64,000 nucleotides of DNA, taken from NCBI RefSeq assembly GCF_030867095.1, contig NC_081824.1, positions 122,830,162-122,894,161 of the forward strand, written 5' to 3'. Each line of letters begins with the position of its first letter. Positions within the stretch are counted from its first letter, which is position 1. Below, piece by piece: positions 46,760 through 57,246 of this stretch. The notes beneath the pieces were generated by a model that saw nothing but the letters and a program-made list of their open reading frames with translations, ran no database searches and had not been told where the DNA came from. The stretch comes from Alligator mississippiensis (Eukaryota; Chordata; Crocodylia; Alligatoridae). Made by a program: the position numbers and the translations under genes.

Positions 46760-49700
46760 CCCATTGGCACTTTTAACATCAATGGCTGTCGAGATCTGGT
46801 AAAACGGGAGGCTGTCCTGGAGCTCCTGCACCAGAAGCAGCTGGCCATCGCCTTTGTCCAGGAGACACATTCCAACGGGCTAAACCAGGTGGCTTGGCAC
46901 ACGCTCTGGTGAGGTCACTTGTTCCTGAGCCATGACACCAACCTTAGTGCTGGGGTCATGACTCTCCTATCGCCACAACTACAGCATGATGTGGCAGTGG
47001 TGTAGGATGTCATCCCTGCCTGCCTTCTGACTGTCCGCGTCACCCTAGCACAGCACCACCTGCTACTCGTCAACGTCTATGCACCCACAGATGGCCAGGA
47101 GAGGGTTGCTTTCTTCGAGACCTTGGCCACCCTCCTGCATGACGTTAGTGAGAATGATGACCTGCTCCTCATAGGCGGGGACTTTAACTGCACCATTGAT
47201 ACCTTGCTTGACTGCACAGGGCCTGAGCCTCACCTGCCCTCAGCCCACAAGCTGCAGTCTGCCCTGGAGACTGCAAGCCTCGTTGACATATGGCAAGCCC
47301 TGCATCCTGATGTGCACCAGTACACCTGGGCCTGGATGAGTGCCAGTGGTCTCACCATGGCCTGCCTTGACAGCCTTTATGTCACCAGGCACCATCTGCC
47401 ACTCCTGCACAGCGGCTGCATCATTCCCTCTGGCCTGTCAGATCATGGCCTGGCCTGCTCTGAACTGAGCCTGCTGGGGAGATCCTGCACACAGGCACCC
47501 TATTGGTGCTTTAATGTCAGCCTGCTTCAGGACTCCTACTTCCAAGACTGCTTTGCCCACTTTTGGTGAGGCTAGGAGGCCGCAAGACTGAGCTACTCCT
47601 CCTGGAAGCTATAGTGAGATGTGGGCAAGGTACAGATCTGGGCTTTTTGCCAGCAGGACACCCAGCTGGCTACAAATGAACTGCGCCACCATATCCGAGA
47701 GCTCGAGGCTGCCCTGCTGGCTGCCAGCACTGATATGGTACTGCACAAGAGCCTCTGGTTCTTCAGGAAATGCCTGCGTGACTTGATGTCTGTGCCCGCT
47801 GCCAAGAGTTGGCAGAAACCAATGCCCCAACCTGCTTCTTCTTCAACCTGGAGCGGTGGCAGGCAGCAAGCAAAGTCTTAGATCACCTCAAGACCCCTGA
47901 GGGCTGGGTAATCATGGACCCAGGTGAAGTATGTGAGCATGCTGTCGCCTTCTATCATGACCTGTTTGTGGCTGAGCCATCCTGCCCCAAGAGCACATGG
48001 GAACTCCACAAGGGCCTGCCACATCTCTGTGCCCTGGAGGTCAGTGAGCTTGAGCAGGAATTGTCTCTGGAGGAGCTGGCAGCCACTGTGGCTGGCCTCG
48101 CCTCCAGCAGACGAGTTACCTGCCGAGTTCTACAAGACCTGGCCTCTCCTCAGCCCCTGCCTCCTGCGCATTTTCCAGGATAGTCTTGCCAACAAGGTCC
48201 TGCCGATCAGCTGCCACTGAGCGTTGCTCACGCTGCTGCCCAAGGGAGACCTTGGCTGCATTAAGAATTGGCGGCCGGTCTCCCTGCTGTGTGTGGACTA
48301 CAAGATACTGGACAAAATGCTGGCAACCCAACTCCACATCATCACAGCCTCCATTACTGGGCCTGAGCAGAGCTACTGTGTGCCGGGCAGGACCATCCAA
48401 GACAACCTGTTCCTGCTGCGTGACCTACTTACAGCCAGCGAACTCTTTGGCCTAGACATTGGCCTCATCTCTCTGGACCAGGAGAAGGCGTTCGACCGGG
48501 TAGGCCAAGCCTACCTCTTCCAGACTCTGGAGGCCTTTGGCTTTGGGCCTCTCTTCACTGGGGCCCTCTGAGTCTTGTACCAAGACACCTCCAGCCTGCT
48601 CAAGGTGAACAGCATGCTCTGCGCCCCATTCCATGCATGCAGGGACATCTTTCAGAGCTGCTCCCTGTTGGGCATGCTCTGTGCCCTGGCTATCAAACTG
48701 CTGCTGCACACGCTGTGGTGTCGCCTGAGTCATGTGGCCTTGCCATCAGACATGGGCCCATCCATTGGCCCTCCACTCTAGCTCTCCACATATGCGGATG
48801 ATGTGACCATCTTCCTTAACACCCAGGAAGATGTGTGGGCTCTGATGGATTGCCAGCGTGCCTATGAATGCACCTGCTCAGCCCGTATCAACTGGGCCAA
48901 GAGTGATGCCCTGCTGCTTGGCACGTGGATCAGCACAAACCCCTGGATTTGCCAGGGGGCCTCAGCTGGCACCACAAGGGTCTCAAGGTCCTGGGCATGT
49001 TCCTGAGGAAACCGACCTTCATGGCATGCAACTGGGACGGCCATGAGGAAAGGGTGGAAGCCTGCCTACCTAACCTCTCCTACCATGGACGTGTCCTCAT
49101 CACAAACAACCTGGTGGCGGTGACCTTGTGGCACTGGTGCACTGTACTCAACCTACCACAGGACCTACTCGAGAGGCTCCAGTGCCTCCTGGTAGATTTT
49201 TTCTGGGATGGGCACCACTGGCTCCTATGAGCTGTCCTCTACCTACCTGTTGCTGAGTGGGGCCAGAGCCTGGTCGACCTGGTGAGCAAGGTGATTGCCT
49301 TCCACCTGTAAGCCCTTCAGCAATTCCTCTACAGTGAGGAGAGCCTACCTTGGCAACAACTGGTATGCTGGTTCCTGCAGAGGGTGGGGAATCTCGGCTT
49401 CAACTGGGAGCTCTTTCTGCTGGACCTTATGCTCCTGAACTGAGCGGTGCTTCCAGCTTTCTACCGTGGCGTGGTACGAGCCTGACAGGCCACCTTCTGC
49501 CTTCAGCCCCAGGCCTGGCACCTGCGGTTCCCACAGCTGCTGAGGGAACCCCTGGTGCACAACTCAGCTATGAGGCGCCCCATGCTGAGCCTGGCCTCCA
49601 CCAGCCTCACGGCTGCTCTCATCCAGGTGCGTGTCCTCCACCTGAGCCATCTCCTTGACCCTGCTCTGTCATCCTGGATCTCGCCTGAGGCCCTGACCAT

Positions 49701-50570
49701 CCAGCTAGGTATGCACTCCATCCACAGCGTGGGCTGTCTCCTGCATGACATCCAGGCTGCCCTCCCATCGGAGGCAGCAGTCACCCTGGATGACCATCTC
49801 CAGGCATGCCCGCTCCCCTGCGCCGCAGATCTCTCAAGTGAGGCTTTTCCAGTGCTACCTGCAACCCTGGCCATGGCTGGCGAGCTGGCCGGCAGGCCTG
49901 GCACCCTGCTAACGCTCCCTGTGCCTCCTGACAGTGACATGGGTGGCCCCTTTGGTTCTCTGTCACATAGAAGCCTGTATGCCTGGGTGGTTCACATCTG
50001 CCATGCCCAGGTGCTGGCTTGGTGCACATTGAATAAGCCTCCAACTGCCAAGAAGACTGGCGACCTGCAGGGGCGGTTGCTGTACAGCATCCTAGCCACT
50101 GGCACGTTTGTGTTCCACTTTGACCCAGCCACCTCGATGGCCTGCCCCTTCTGTCCTGGGGGCATTAAGGAGAACCTCTTTCATGCCTTCCTCAACTGTC
50201 CCCACCTGTGGCCGCTCTGCCACCCTTGAGTCGCTGCTGCGGGTGCTGGCCATGAGCCTCTCGGAAACCACCAACATGTGCTCCTACCCATACTAGGCGG
50301 CCAAGTGCAGCGTGGTCTGCCTGTCCAACTTTCTACTGGGTCAGGCCAAGAAGGCCATCCTCAAGAGCCGCTGCAACCAGCTTGCCAGAACTGGCTCAGA
50401 CAATGCCCTGTGGCTTTTCGGCTTCCTGGTGTGGGTGCACCTCTCGCTGGAGTTCGAGCACGCTGTGCTCCAGCAGGCAGTGCCTGCCTTTGAAGCACAC
50501 TGGGCCTTTGAGAAAGCACTGTGCCATGTAGAGGATGGCCATCTTCAATGTGCGCTCTGATGACATGACC
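46760..50570 (+). pseudogene. Tx1 LINE ORF2, decayed copy
   Basis: Domains are in order but split by many stops and shifts: endonuclease (TFNINGCRDLVKREAVLELL at 46770, GGDFNC near 47177, SDHGLACSELSLLG near 47440), RT (NWRPVSLLCVDYKILDKMLA near 48267, GPEQSYCVPGRTIQDNLFLL at 48359, LDQEKAFDRVGQAYLF, YADDVTIFL at 48791) and the C-terminal CPFCPGGIKENLFHAFLNC near 50143. This copy preserves the NWRP block deleted in the young copy and so serves as its reference. Confidence 0.85.
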
Positions 50571-50665
50571 GGTCTGGGTGTCTGTGCAGGCTCAGTGTTG
50601 GACTGCGACTCCCAGGCTGTGCCATACCCTGGGTCCCTCAGAAGGCTGCTTTTTTCTTTTTTCTG

Positions 50666-50959
50666 TGTGTGGCTGGGGCACATAGGTACTTAAGTGCAGG
50701 GATAGCTAGCAGGCAGCCCCCACACTGAAGCACCCTTGTGTCCTAGCCAGCCCGTCCAGCATCTACACTTGCACTGCTGTGGAATTTTTTACTCCACAGC
50801 AGGATAGTACTTGTAATGCACTTGAATTACAAATACTATCCTGCTGCAAAGTAAATTAGTTTACTCCAGCTTAATAGGGCTACACGCATAGACACCAAGA
50901 CATTTACTGCACAGCTAATTAGTCTACTGCACAATAAACAGCTTATGTAGATGTGCCCA
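50666..50959. mobile_element. TAGATGCACCC-family element, copy D (left end incomplete)
   Basis: It starts abruptly at the end of the older Tx1 copy with ggctggggcacataggtac and gaagcacccttgtgtccta, as in copies A and C. It ends ctaattagtctactgcacaa then cttatgtagatgtgccca. An internal hairpin pairs gcaggatagtacttgtaat with attacaaatactatcctgc (about 50800-50843). Confidence 0.75.
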
Positions 50960-50971
50960 TATAAGACACAG

Positions 50972-51210
50972 TGGGCACATCTGCACATGCATTAATGCAC
51001 CATTGCTACTGTGCATTCAGTTTAACACTTCTAATATGAAGTTCTACATAAATGTGCAGTAGCAATGGCACATGGTCTTTTTGTGACATTTAGTGCACAG
51101 TAAACTAATTCTACTGTGCATTGGCACATTAGCAAGGTTTTTGTCATGATGCACTAATGAGCAGTAGAATTAGCCTACTGCACATTAAGCATCTTGTGTA
51201 GCTGTGCCCA
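50972..51210. mobile_element. TAGATGCACCC-family miniature element, copy E
   Basis: Left end tgggcacatctgcacatgc and right end gtgtagctgtgccca are inverted, and the interior matches copy B. The 239-bp length and lack of coding sequence fit a miniature inverted-repeat element. It lies 12 bp from copy D. Confidence 0.8.
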
Positions 51211-52094
51211 GTAGATCCTGTATTTCATTGCTTTGGGGGCTAGACTTGAATTGCTAACCATCTAGTTCTCCAAATGCCTCCAGCTTGATAAATTGCTTAA
51301 CTACTAATAAAGCCTAGCTAGTAAGAAGCATGAACATTTCCACAATAGGATTTTATTTTTATATTTGAAGAAAAAGTGTTCAGCATATAATTAGACAAAT
51401 AATAACCAGAAAAACATTTCCACATCATAATGAAAGTGGTAATACTTCAAAAGAGTGATTCAAAGGAATCTTTGTGGATCATCAAAAGGACAATAAATTA
51501 ATTGCAGATGAATTTCTTTAAGGAATTTATTTAAAATATCTTTCCTTCAACTGTCTTCTCTTTCATGATTAACAGCTTCTAATTAAAATGATTCAGAAGA
51601 ATAAAATAACATTACAAGAGGCTTCGGCTCAAGAGAGTCAGAAGAGAACTTCATTTGGGTATACTGACTTCCTAAATCGCCCCTTGTAGCAGGAGGTTTC
51701 ATGCTCCAGCTACTTTAAGTGAAGGCAGGCTGCCTGAGAAGCAGCCTGCAGGTGTGGCCAGGGACAATTAGAAGGTGACCCAACAAGAAGGGGACTGGGC
51801 TTCTTGTTCCTCTCATGTCTCTACACCACAGTTGACCATTTTGTTATGCATGCTTGAGCTAATGTACTCTATTTTGTGAAATCTTTTATTGTGCATGCAC
51901 CTCCAAGCAGCAGGCATTACAGCAGGTTTTGCATAGTCTGAGGCTCTGTGCTGCATTCACAGGTGGTTGAAACCAATGGTATAACCCCACTTCTTCATTA
52001 GTTCCTTGGAGCATCCCATTTTGGTGTATAGGTGACTGGTACATCACCATCTTTGCCATGGTATGTCAGTCCCTGGTAAAGACCGGGCCACTGG
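51211..52094. other. non-coding stretch
   Basis: No domain-bearing frame. Around 51680-51900 (tgtagcaggaggtttcatgc onward) the composition changes, but I cannot assign it to an element. Confidence 0.45.
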
Positions 52095-54900
52095 AATGTG
52101 CATTTTTTTGCTGTCAGGTATTTTTTTTCAGCCTCTCATTCCACGTATGTAGTCATGTCTCCTTGTGTGTGGTATCAAGAGGCCAATTGCTATGAGGAAG
52201 CTCCTGCATAACTTCAGTCATTTGTGTGCTATGGGATGGTCATACAGTGTCTCACATCTTCAGTTAGTCTCAATAGTTCTATCCTGCTATCATCACTGCT
52301 CTTTCGATGTCAGGCATAGTGATGTCAGCCAGAAGGTACACACTGTCAAAGCTGGTAGGCTTCAGGTATCCTGTAATGCATCAGCAGCCATCATTCAGAA
52401 TGGGGTCAAGGCACTTAGTACGTATGGATCTCTCTCACTGAGGGCATGTATAGTAAACAGAAGAGAAACTTAGAGCCAGAACAGTAGTTCAGATGGTTGA
52501 GGGGCTAGCTCCCCGTTTCAAGTTGGTGAACTTATGTAAGATGTTGTTATGAGTGCTTACCTTTGCTTTTCTTTTCATGATGTGTTATTGGTATTAGAGG
52601 ATTCAATTGAGTGTGACTCCAAGGTAAACTGGGTTTAAACAGTGAGATAGTGGGGTCCCAGGCCATGTAAAGTTGAGCTGATGGTTGTCCTCATGCTGTT
52701 TCAGATGAAAGGCATGTACTTGTGTTTTCTCTGGATTGATTCCTAATTGGTCTTCAATGTAGTATGAGATTAGGCTAGTTAGTGCCTCACTTATGGATTT
52801 TTCAACATGGTAAAAGGCATTTTTTTGGTATGTTATGTATAGGATATCTGCATAGATTAAACAGTTTGTTTCCAGAACCATTGATTGGTCATTTGTATAT
52901 ATGTTATATTACAATGATGAAAGCACACTTCCTTGGTGGAGGCCATTAATCTATCATCTTTATCTGCTTCACTTCCCATCCAGTTTGACAAAAAAGTCTG
53001 TTTTCATATCAGCTCTGTAAGGTGTAGATCTTTTTTCACTTCCAGGGTCTTGTGGAGGAGTCATTGGCACTTAACTGTATTGTAAGCTCTGTTAGGTCAA
53101 TGAACACAGCTCTAGTGCTTTGACCACCTTTGAAACTATCTTCAATAGGTTAAGTTAGACTGAACAGCTGGCTCATTGTTGATTTTCTAGGACAAAAGCT
53201 GCCCTATTTGGACATTAAGTCTTTATCCACATATGGGGCAAGCTGGTTCAGTATCAGTTGTTCATACAGTTTGCATGTGTGGCATAGCAGAGATAGATCT
53301 AAAGCTCTTTGGGTCAGATGGCTCTTTCTCTGGCTTTACCGGATCATGTTGCCATATCTTTGGGATTTTTTTGACTGACTGTGCATAAATTGTATAGGCA
53401 GAGGAGCGATTCTTGAGTCTGGGGTCCAAATTGCTTGATTTTGTTCAATAAGCATGTCATCAAGGCTGGCTGCTTTCCTGGTCTTTAGTGTATTCACTTC
53501 AGTCACTGGCATTCAACTCAGTCACTGAGAAGCTTGTGAAACTCAGGTCTTTAATGTACTGATACCTTTCTAGTCTGAGGGTTTCTTTGTTTGGTTTTGG
53601 TTTGGGGGCTTTTTCCATTGAGAAACATGTACTGAGCAATTTGGTTAGTCATGACATTATGATGTTGGTCTACCTTCCATGGGTCATTGCTTAGCTTATG
53701 TGATATTGCCCATGCCTTTGTACTATTATGCATTGTGACAGGGCAGCAGATAAACCCTTCCATGAAGAAATGAGAAACAAACAAATCAGAGGGGAAAAGT
53801 GTCTGCACAATTAATCAATGAGCATTAAAGGGCCTGAAGCCCGGGACCGTAATTATGGGTATCCATTGTGGCGGGGAGCTGCGGCGGACCAGAAATTCTG
53901 ATAGGTGCAGACTGACAGCCAGGGTGAATTTAAACACTGGCTCAGGCAGGTCTCTTTCCTTGGAAGGGGAGACCAGCAGAGGTGAGAGCCTGTCTGGCTG
54001 CATGGAAGTATAAAGCTTGCCCAAGCTACCTGAGATACTGACAGGTGCTTGAGCAAAGCTGACTTACCAAAGGTGAGGCTTGCTGTGGTGGAGCATCCTA
54101 GAAAAGTCCAGTAAGGATCCCATCGGTAAGCAAACTTCTCAGTCCAGCAATCTGGAGGAAGGAAGTAAGAGGGAGAAGTAAACAAACAGTCGGTCATGTA
54201 GGAAACAGCTTCCCTGGGAAGAGGGAATTAATGTCTAGGAAAATGTGTTAAGGACTATGTTACTTGAAAAACTGTGCTGGCTAATATATTCATAGCCTGT
54301 TGGGCCACTGAGTTCAACCTAGACTGAGGGACTTGAGGACCTGAGGTAAACTCAAGAGGAAAGTGTCTCAGGGTTCTGCAGATTGAATAAGACTGAGGCC
54401 AAAGAGACTGTGACAACTCTTTGGGCATGACTAATTATTGAGGAAATTTGACACAGCAAAGTATGTGAGTCTGGACTGTAGAGGGCTGGATCCAGGAAGA
54501 ATGAGGCCTGTAATCAGAATGACATCATATCGTGCCCTAACTACTCCAGGTGTCATGGGATGGAGGAGCGCTGTGAAGAGGTTAGGTGATCAGTGAAGTT
54601 GCAAAAGGATCAGCTGTTCTACCTCCCAAACTTTGTTTGTTTTTGTTTTTTTACATTAAAGGCGTGGCAGGAGAGATCCAAAAAGTCCTGGTAGACTACC
54701 TGCAACTTACTGCTTGGTAAGAGCAAGGACTTCTACATGCATCATATCAATTGACTTAATCAGGATCTGCCAGGATTTCCTGTATTCTTCCATGATGGCT
54801 GACATGAGCTCCTCACCTATAGTGATAGTGTTTGCAGGAAAAGGGTCTAGTTTACACTGTCACCTGTAGTCTTCATACAAGCCAGTGGTTTGTGGAGTGA
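52095..54900 (-). mobile_element. decayed Jockey-like LINE (transposon BS-like RT), split by a solo LTR
   Basis: On the minus strand, the pre-RT linker reads DPFPANTITIGEELMSAIME and EEYRKSWQILIKSIDMMH (54740-54870). After the inserted LTR it resumes NSTKAWAISHKLSNDPWKVD (53675-53735). RT follows with QIKQFG, NGLHQGSVLSS...YNIYTNDQ (about 52880-52950), YADI (catalytic YADD with D to I), EKTQVHAFHLKQHEDNHQLN, PVYLGVTLN (52606) and the C-terminal CITGYLKPTSFDSVYLLADI. These motifs match RT proteins usually labelled transposon BS or jockey-like in invertebrates, not CR1, L2 or RTE. Many stops make it dead. Clade assignment within the Jockey/I group is tentative. Confidence 0.75.
53734..54737 (+). 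mobile_element. solo LTR of an endogenous retrovirus-like element
   Basis: 1,004 bp starting tgtgacaggg and ending acttctaca, flanked by tgcat on both sides (53729-53733 and 54738-54742), a perfect 5-bp target duplication. An attaaa signal near 54653 and a tataaa near 54009 fit plus orientation. It interrupts the Jockey-like LINE between SIDMMH and NSTKAW, so it is younger than that LINE. No internal retroviral genes are present. The exact duplication suggests moderate age; the family is not identified. Confidence 0.8.
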
Positions 54901-55489
54901 GGCTTGGGGTTTAATTCGTGTGGCAGCCCTTTAGGATTTTCTTCTGTATAGATTTCTATGCAGCTTTTATAAATTAGTCAAGAAAATAACTTTGTACTCT
55001 TCAAAATCTAAATCCTGATCCAGCTTTACTCTGGTTATTTACGGCAAGGTAAAAGGGGTATTAAAGGACAGAGCTTTTTAAATGATATATTGATACCTGT
55101 ACCATCATTGTTGCTTTGTTGTTTTTGATTGTACCTTAAAAATATCAGGATTCTCAAACTTGATCTTCCCTCATTTTTCTGCAAATTCTTTTTTGGGTTA
55201 TTCAAAATATGCGCATTGTGAGCTCTCCTGCTGAGACTGGAAATCTGGAGATTTTATGCAAGTAATTGAATACATTTGATGGTTATATAAATAACCACCT
55301 AAATAACTACCTAAATAATAGTAAATGAGCTATTAGACAGAATATAAGGCTGCTGCATAAAATATGCTACAAAAAAACCTACACCAAAAACAATTGGGGT
55401 GGTGCACATGACAGTAACATGTGCCACCCAAAACCTAAGCCTGGCCAGCCAATTACACACTGACTACCGGACATGGCTGCATTCCTAGG
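54901..55489. other. non-coding stretch
   Basis: AT-rich, with no domain-bearing frame. A small hairpin lies at about 55396-55428 (gtgcacatgacagtaacatg). Confidence 0.45.
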
Positions 55490-55750
55490 ATGTCCCCAGG
55501 ATCCCCACCACACCAGATTTACCAGCTGCATGCAGCTTTCCAAGCTGCTGGGCTCTGTTCCTCGCTACCCAACTGCACTGCAACCTATAAAAGTGAATCC
55601 ATACCATGTAAAAAAAGAAAGGGTCACAATTAATTGACCATGTATAACTAAAACTGCAAAACAATGCCATGTATTTTTTTGCATGGTTTCAGTTATGCAG
55701 TCAATTAATTGTGACCCTGATGCAGTTGGTAAGTCTGGTGAGGTAGAAGG
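55490..55750. repeat. inverted repeat / hairpin
   Basis: The inner arms agggtcacaattaattgacc (from 55618) and gcagtcaattaattgtgacc (ending near 55718) pair around a short A/T-rich loop. An outer pair, accacaccagatttaccagc (about 55507) and gttggtaagtctggtgaggt (about 55726), extends it with an unpaired left bulge. No coding sequence. Confidence 0.65.
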
Positions 55751-56138
55751 GGAGGGGGGAGAGAAAAGGAGTTGGGAGGGAAGCTCAATGCCCTCCATGG
55801 TGAGGGAGGAGTGGGGCAGTGGCAGGGGCAGACACTGCCCAGCCGGGCACAGGATGGAGCAGCGGCTCGTCTGGGAGGTGCGTGGGAGGGGGGAAGCTGC
55901 CACCACTGCGTGCACCCTGGGAGAGCATGGGGGAGGGGCAAGTGTCCCCAGATCTGCATGGGGCAGGGCGGGCGGGCTGTAGCTGCAGGCTGGAGTTGGG
56001 GCTGTGCCAGGCTTTTCTCAGCAGGGGCTGGGCTTCGGGTGGGCAGCGGCGGTGCTGGGAGGGGACTATTGGGGTGTGCTGCAGCCACCCCCAATTTCAC
56101 CATAGCCCTCCCATAGCTCCCCTCCTGCACTGCTGCCT
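55751..56138. other. GC- and purine-rich stretch
   Basis: G-rich plus-strand sequence similar in style to 28740-29144. The overlapping frames on both strands are composition artefacts. No domain or known repeat is seen. Confidence 0.45.
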
Positions 56139-56675
56139 CCCTGAAAAGTGGTTTGTAAATTTAAACAAGCACCAAACCTCACTAAACTCATCACCAGAAG
56201 CCAACTTCTTATAGCCCAAAACACACCAAATGGATCCAGGCCATGCCATGACAAGAAATGCAAAACCTGCCAACATACTAATCCAATCTATTACAGACAA
56301 GAATACCCAATACCTGTGGGGGTCATATTTCTCACAAGAAAGCCACTCTGTCTCCAATTGCTCAGGCCTGATTCTCAAAGGGAATTTACAAACCACTTTT
56401 CACAGATGAGCCTATGAACTTCACTTCATCAACATCCTAGATACAGAAACTCATGGACTCAATATAGACATTGGATTTATGACACACTATAACCTGCCTG
56501 ACATCTGACTCCCCAGGTACCTCTGCACTTTTACCTGCTACATCCTTCTCTCCCCACCCCAGCCTGTCCCTCACCCCCTGACACTTCAATTTCCATTTTC
56601 ACTGACTGGCTTTATTGCCTGCATTGCATGCCAGCCTCTGGCTTCCTTACTATTCATTCCATCCAGGAAGAGCAA
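56139..56675 (+). mobile_element. Penelope-like element fragment, plus strand
   Basis: The frame 56148-56417 encodes the PLE linker (KQAPNLTKLITRSQLLIAQN, PCHDKKCKTCQH), followed after an internal loss by FTNHFSQMSL. The 3' UTR (atagacattggatttatgac) runs to about 56675. It is the same family as 20132-21655. The GIY-YIG core is missing. A perfect 20-nt inverted repeat joins its left border (56142-56161) to an internal site (56383-56402). Confidence 0.75.
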
Positions 56676-56968
56676 GGGAAACTTCACAGAGTGGGTGAGA
56701 TCTTGGCCCACCTACCTTTTTCTGGACCAACCACTCACCCCTCTTTCACCTGCAATGCCTTGGTGGAAAACCAATTCAGATGTTTCCCAAGCAGAAGGCT
56801 GCCCATTTAGGCCCCGATGTCTAGGGGTGACATCCATCCATTCTGCAGCTCCATACCTCCCCTAACACAGTGGTCCATGCCTTGCAGATGGCATCCCGGG
56901 AACCTAAGCTCACCTGGAGCCTCATAACTCCACTGCAACCAGCAAGCCTTAGACTTCTCAAAGATCTC

Positions 56969-57039
56969 TTAGATCAGACATCCGAAGGCACTTTAGACCA
57001 GACATCCAAAGGCACTTAGACTAGACATCCGAAAGCACT
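56969..57039 (+). repeat. 24-bp triplication within a CR1 segment
   Basis: Three units (56969, 56993, 57017) of the form ttagaccagacatccgaaggc differ by a few bases. The last continues into CR1 (actacttcacagtcagggtg), so the unit derives from CR1 coding sequence (RLDIRRHYFTVR region) amplified locally. Confidence 0.8.
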
Positions 57040-57246
57040 ACTTCACAGTCAGGGTGGCTAGGATCTGGAACCAACTTCCAAGGAAAGTGCTGATGGCTCC
57101 CTACCCTGGGGGTCTCTAAGAGGAGGCTTGATGTCTACCTGGATGGGGTCATTTGAGCCCAGTTTTCTCTCCTGCCCAGGGCAGGGTGTCAGACTTGATG
57201 ATCTACAAGGTCCCTTCTGACCCTACTTCTATGAATCTATGAATCT
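57020..57246 (+). mobile_element. CR1 LINE 3' end
   Basis: CR1 RT C-terminal remnant (cttcacagtcagggtggcta, ctaccctgggggtctctaag) and 3' end (acttgatgatctacaaggtc, ccttctgaccctacttctat) with the tail tatgaatctatgaatc at 57231-57246. It immediately abuts the next CR1 copy. Confidence 0.85.

Larger units (their letters stand above)
45100..50650 (+). mobile_element. older, decayed Tx1-clade LINE copy
   Basis: The same family as 37080-43693 in the same orientation, alignable from the segment just before ORF1 (ttaaccctgtcctagcagga) through ORF2 to at least 50560. Most CpG sites of the young copy appear as TpG or CpA, showing long residence under methylation. The 5' UTR is missing or too diverged to trace, and the 3' UTR fades at about 50650 where a short DNA-transposon-like repeat begins. 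There is no TTTC tract at either border. Many breaks make it non-functional. Confidence 0.88.
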
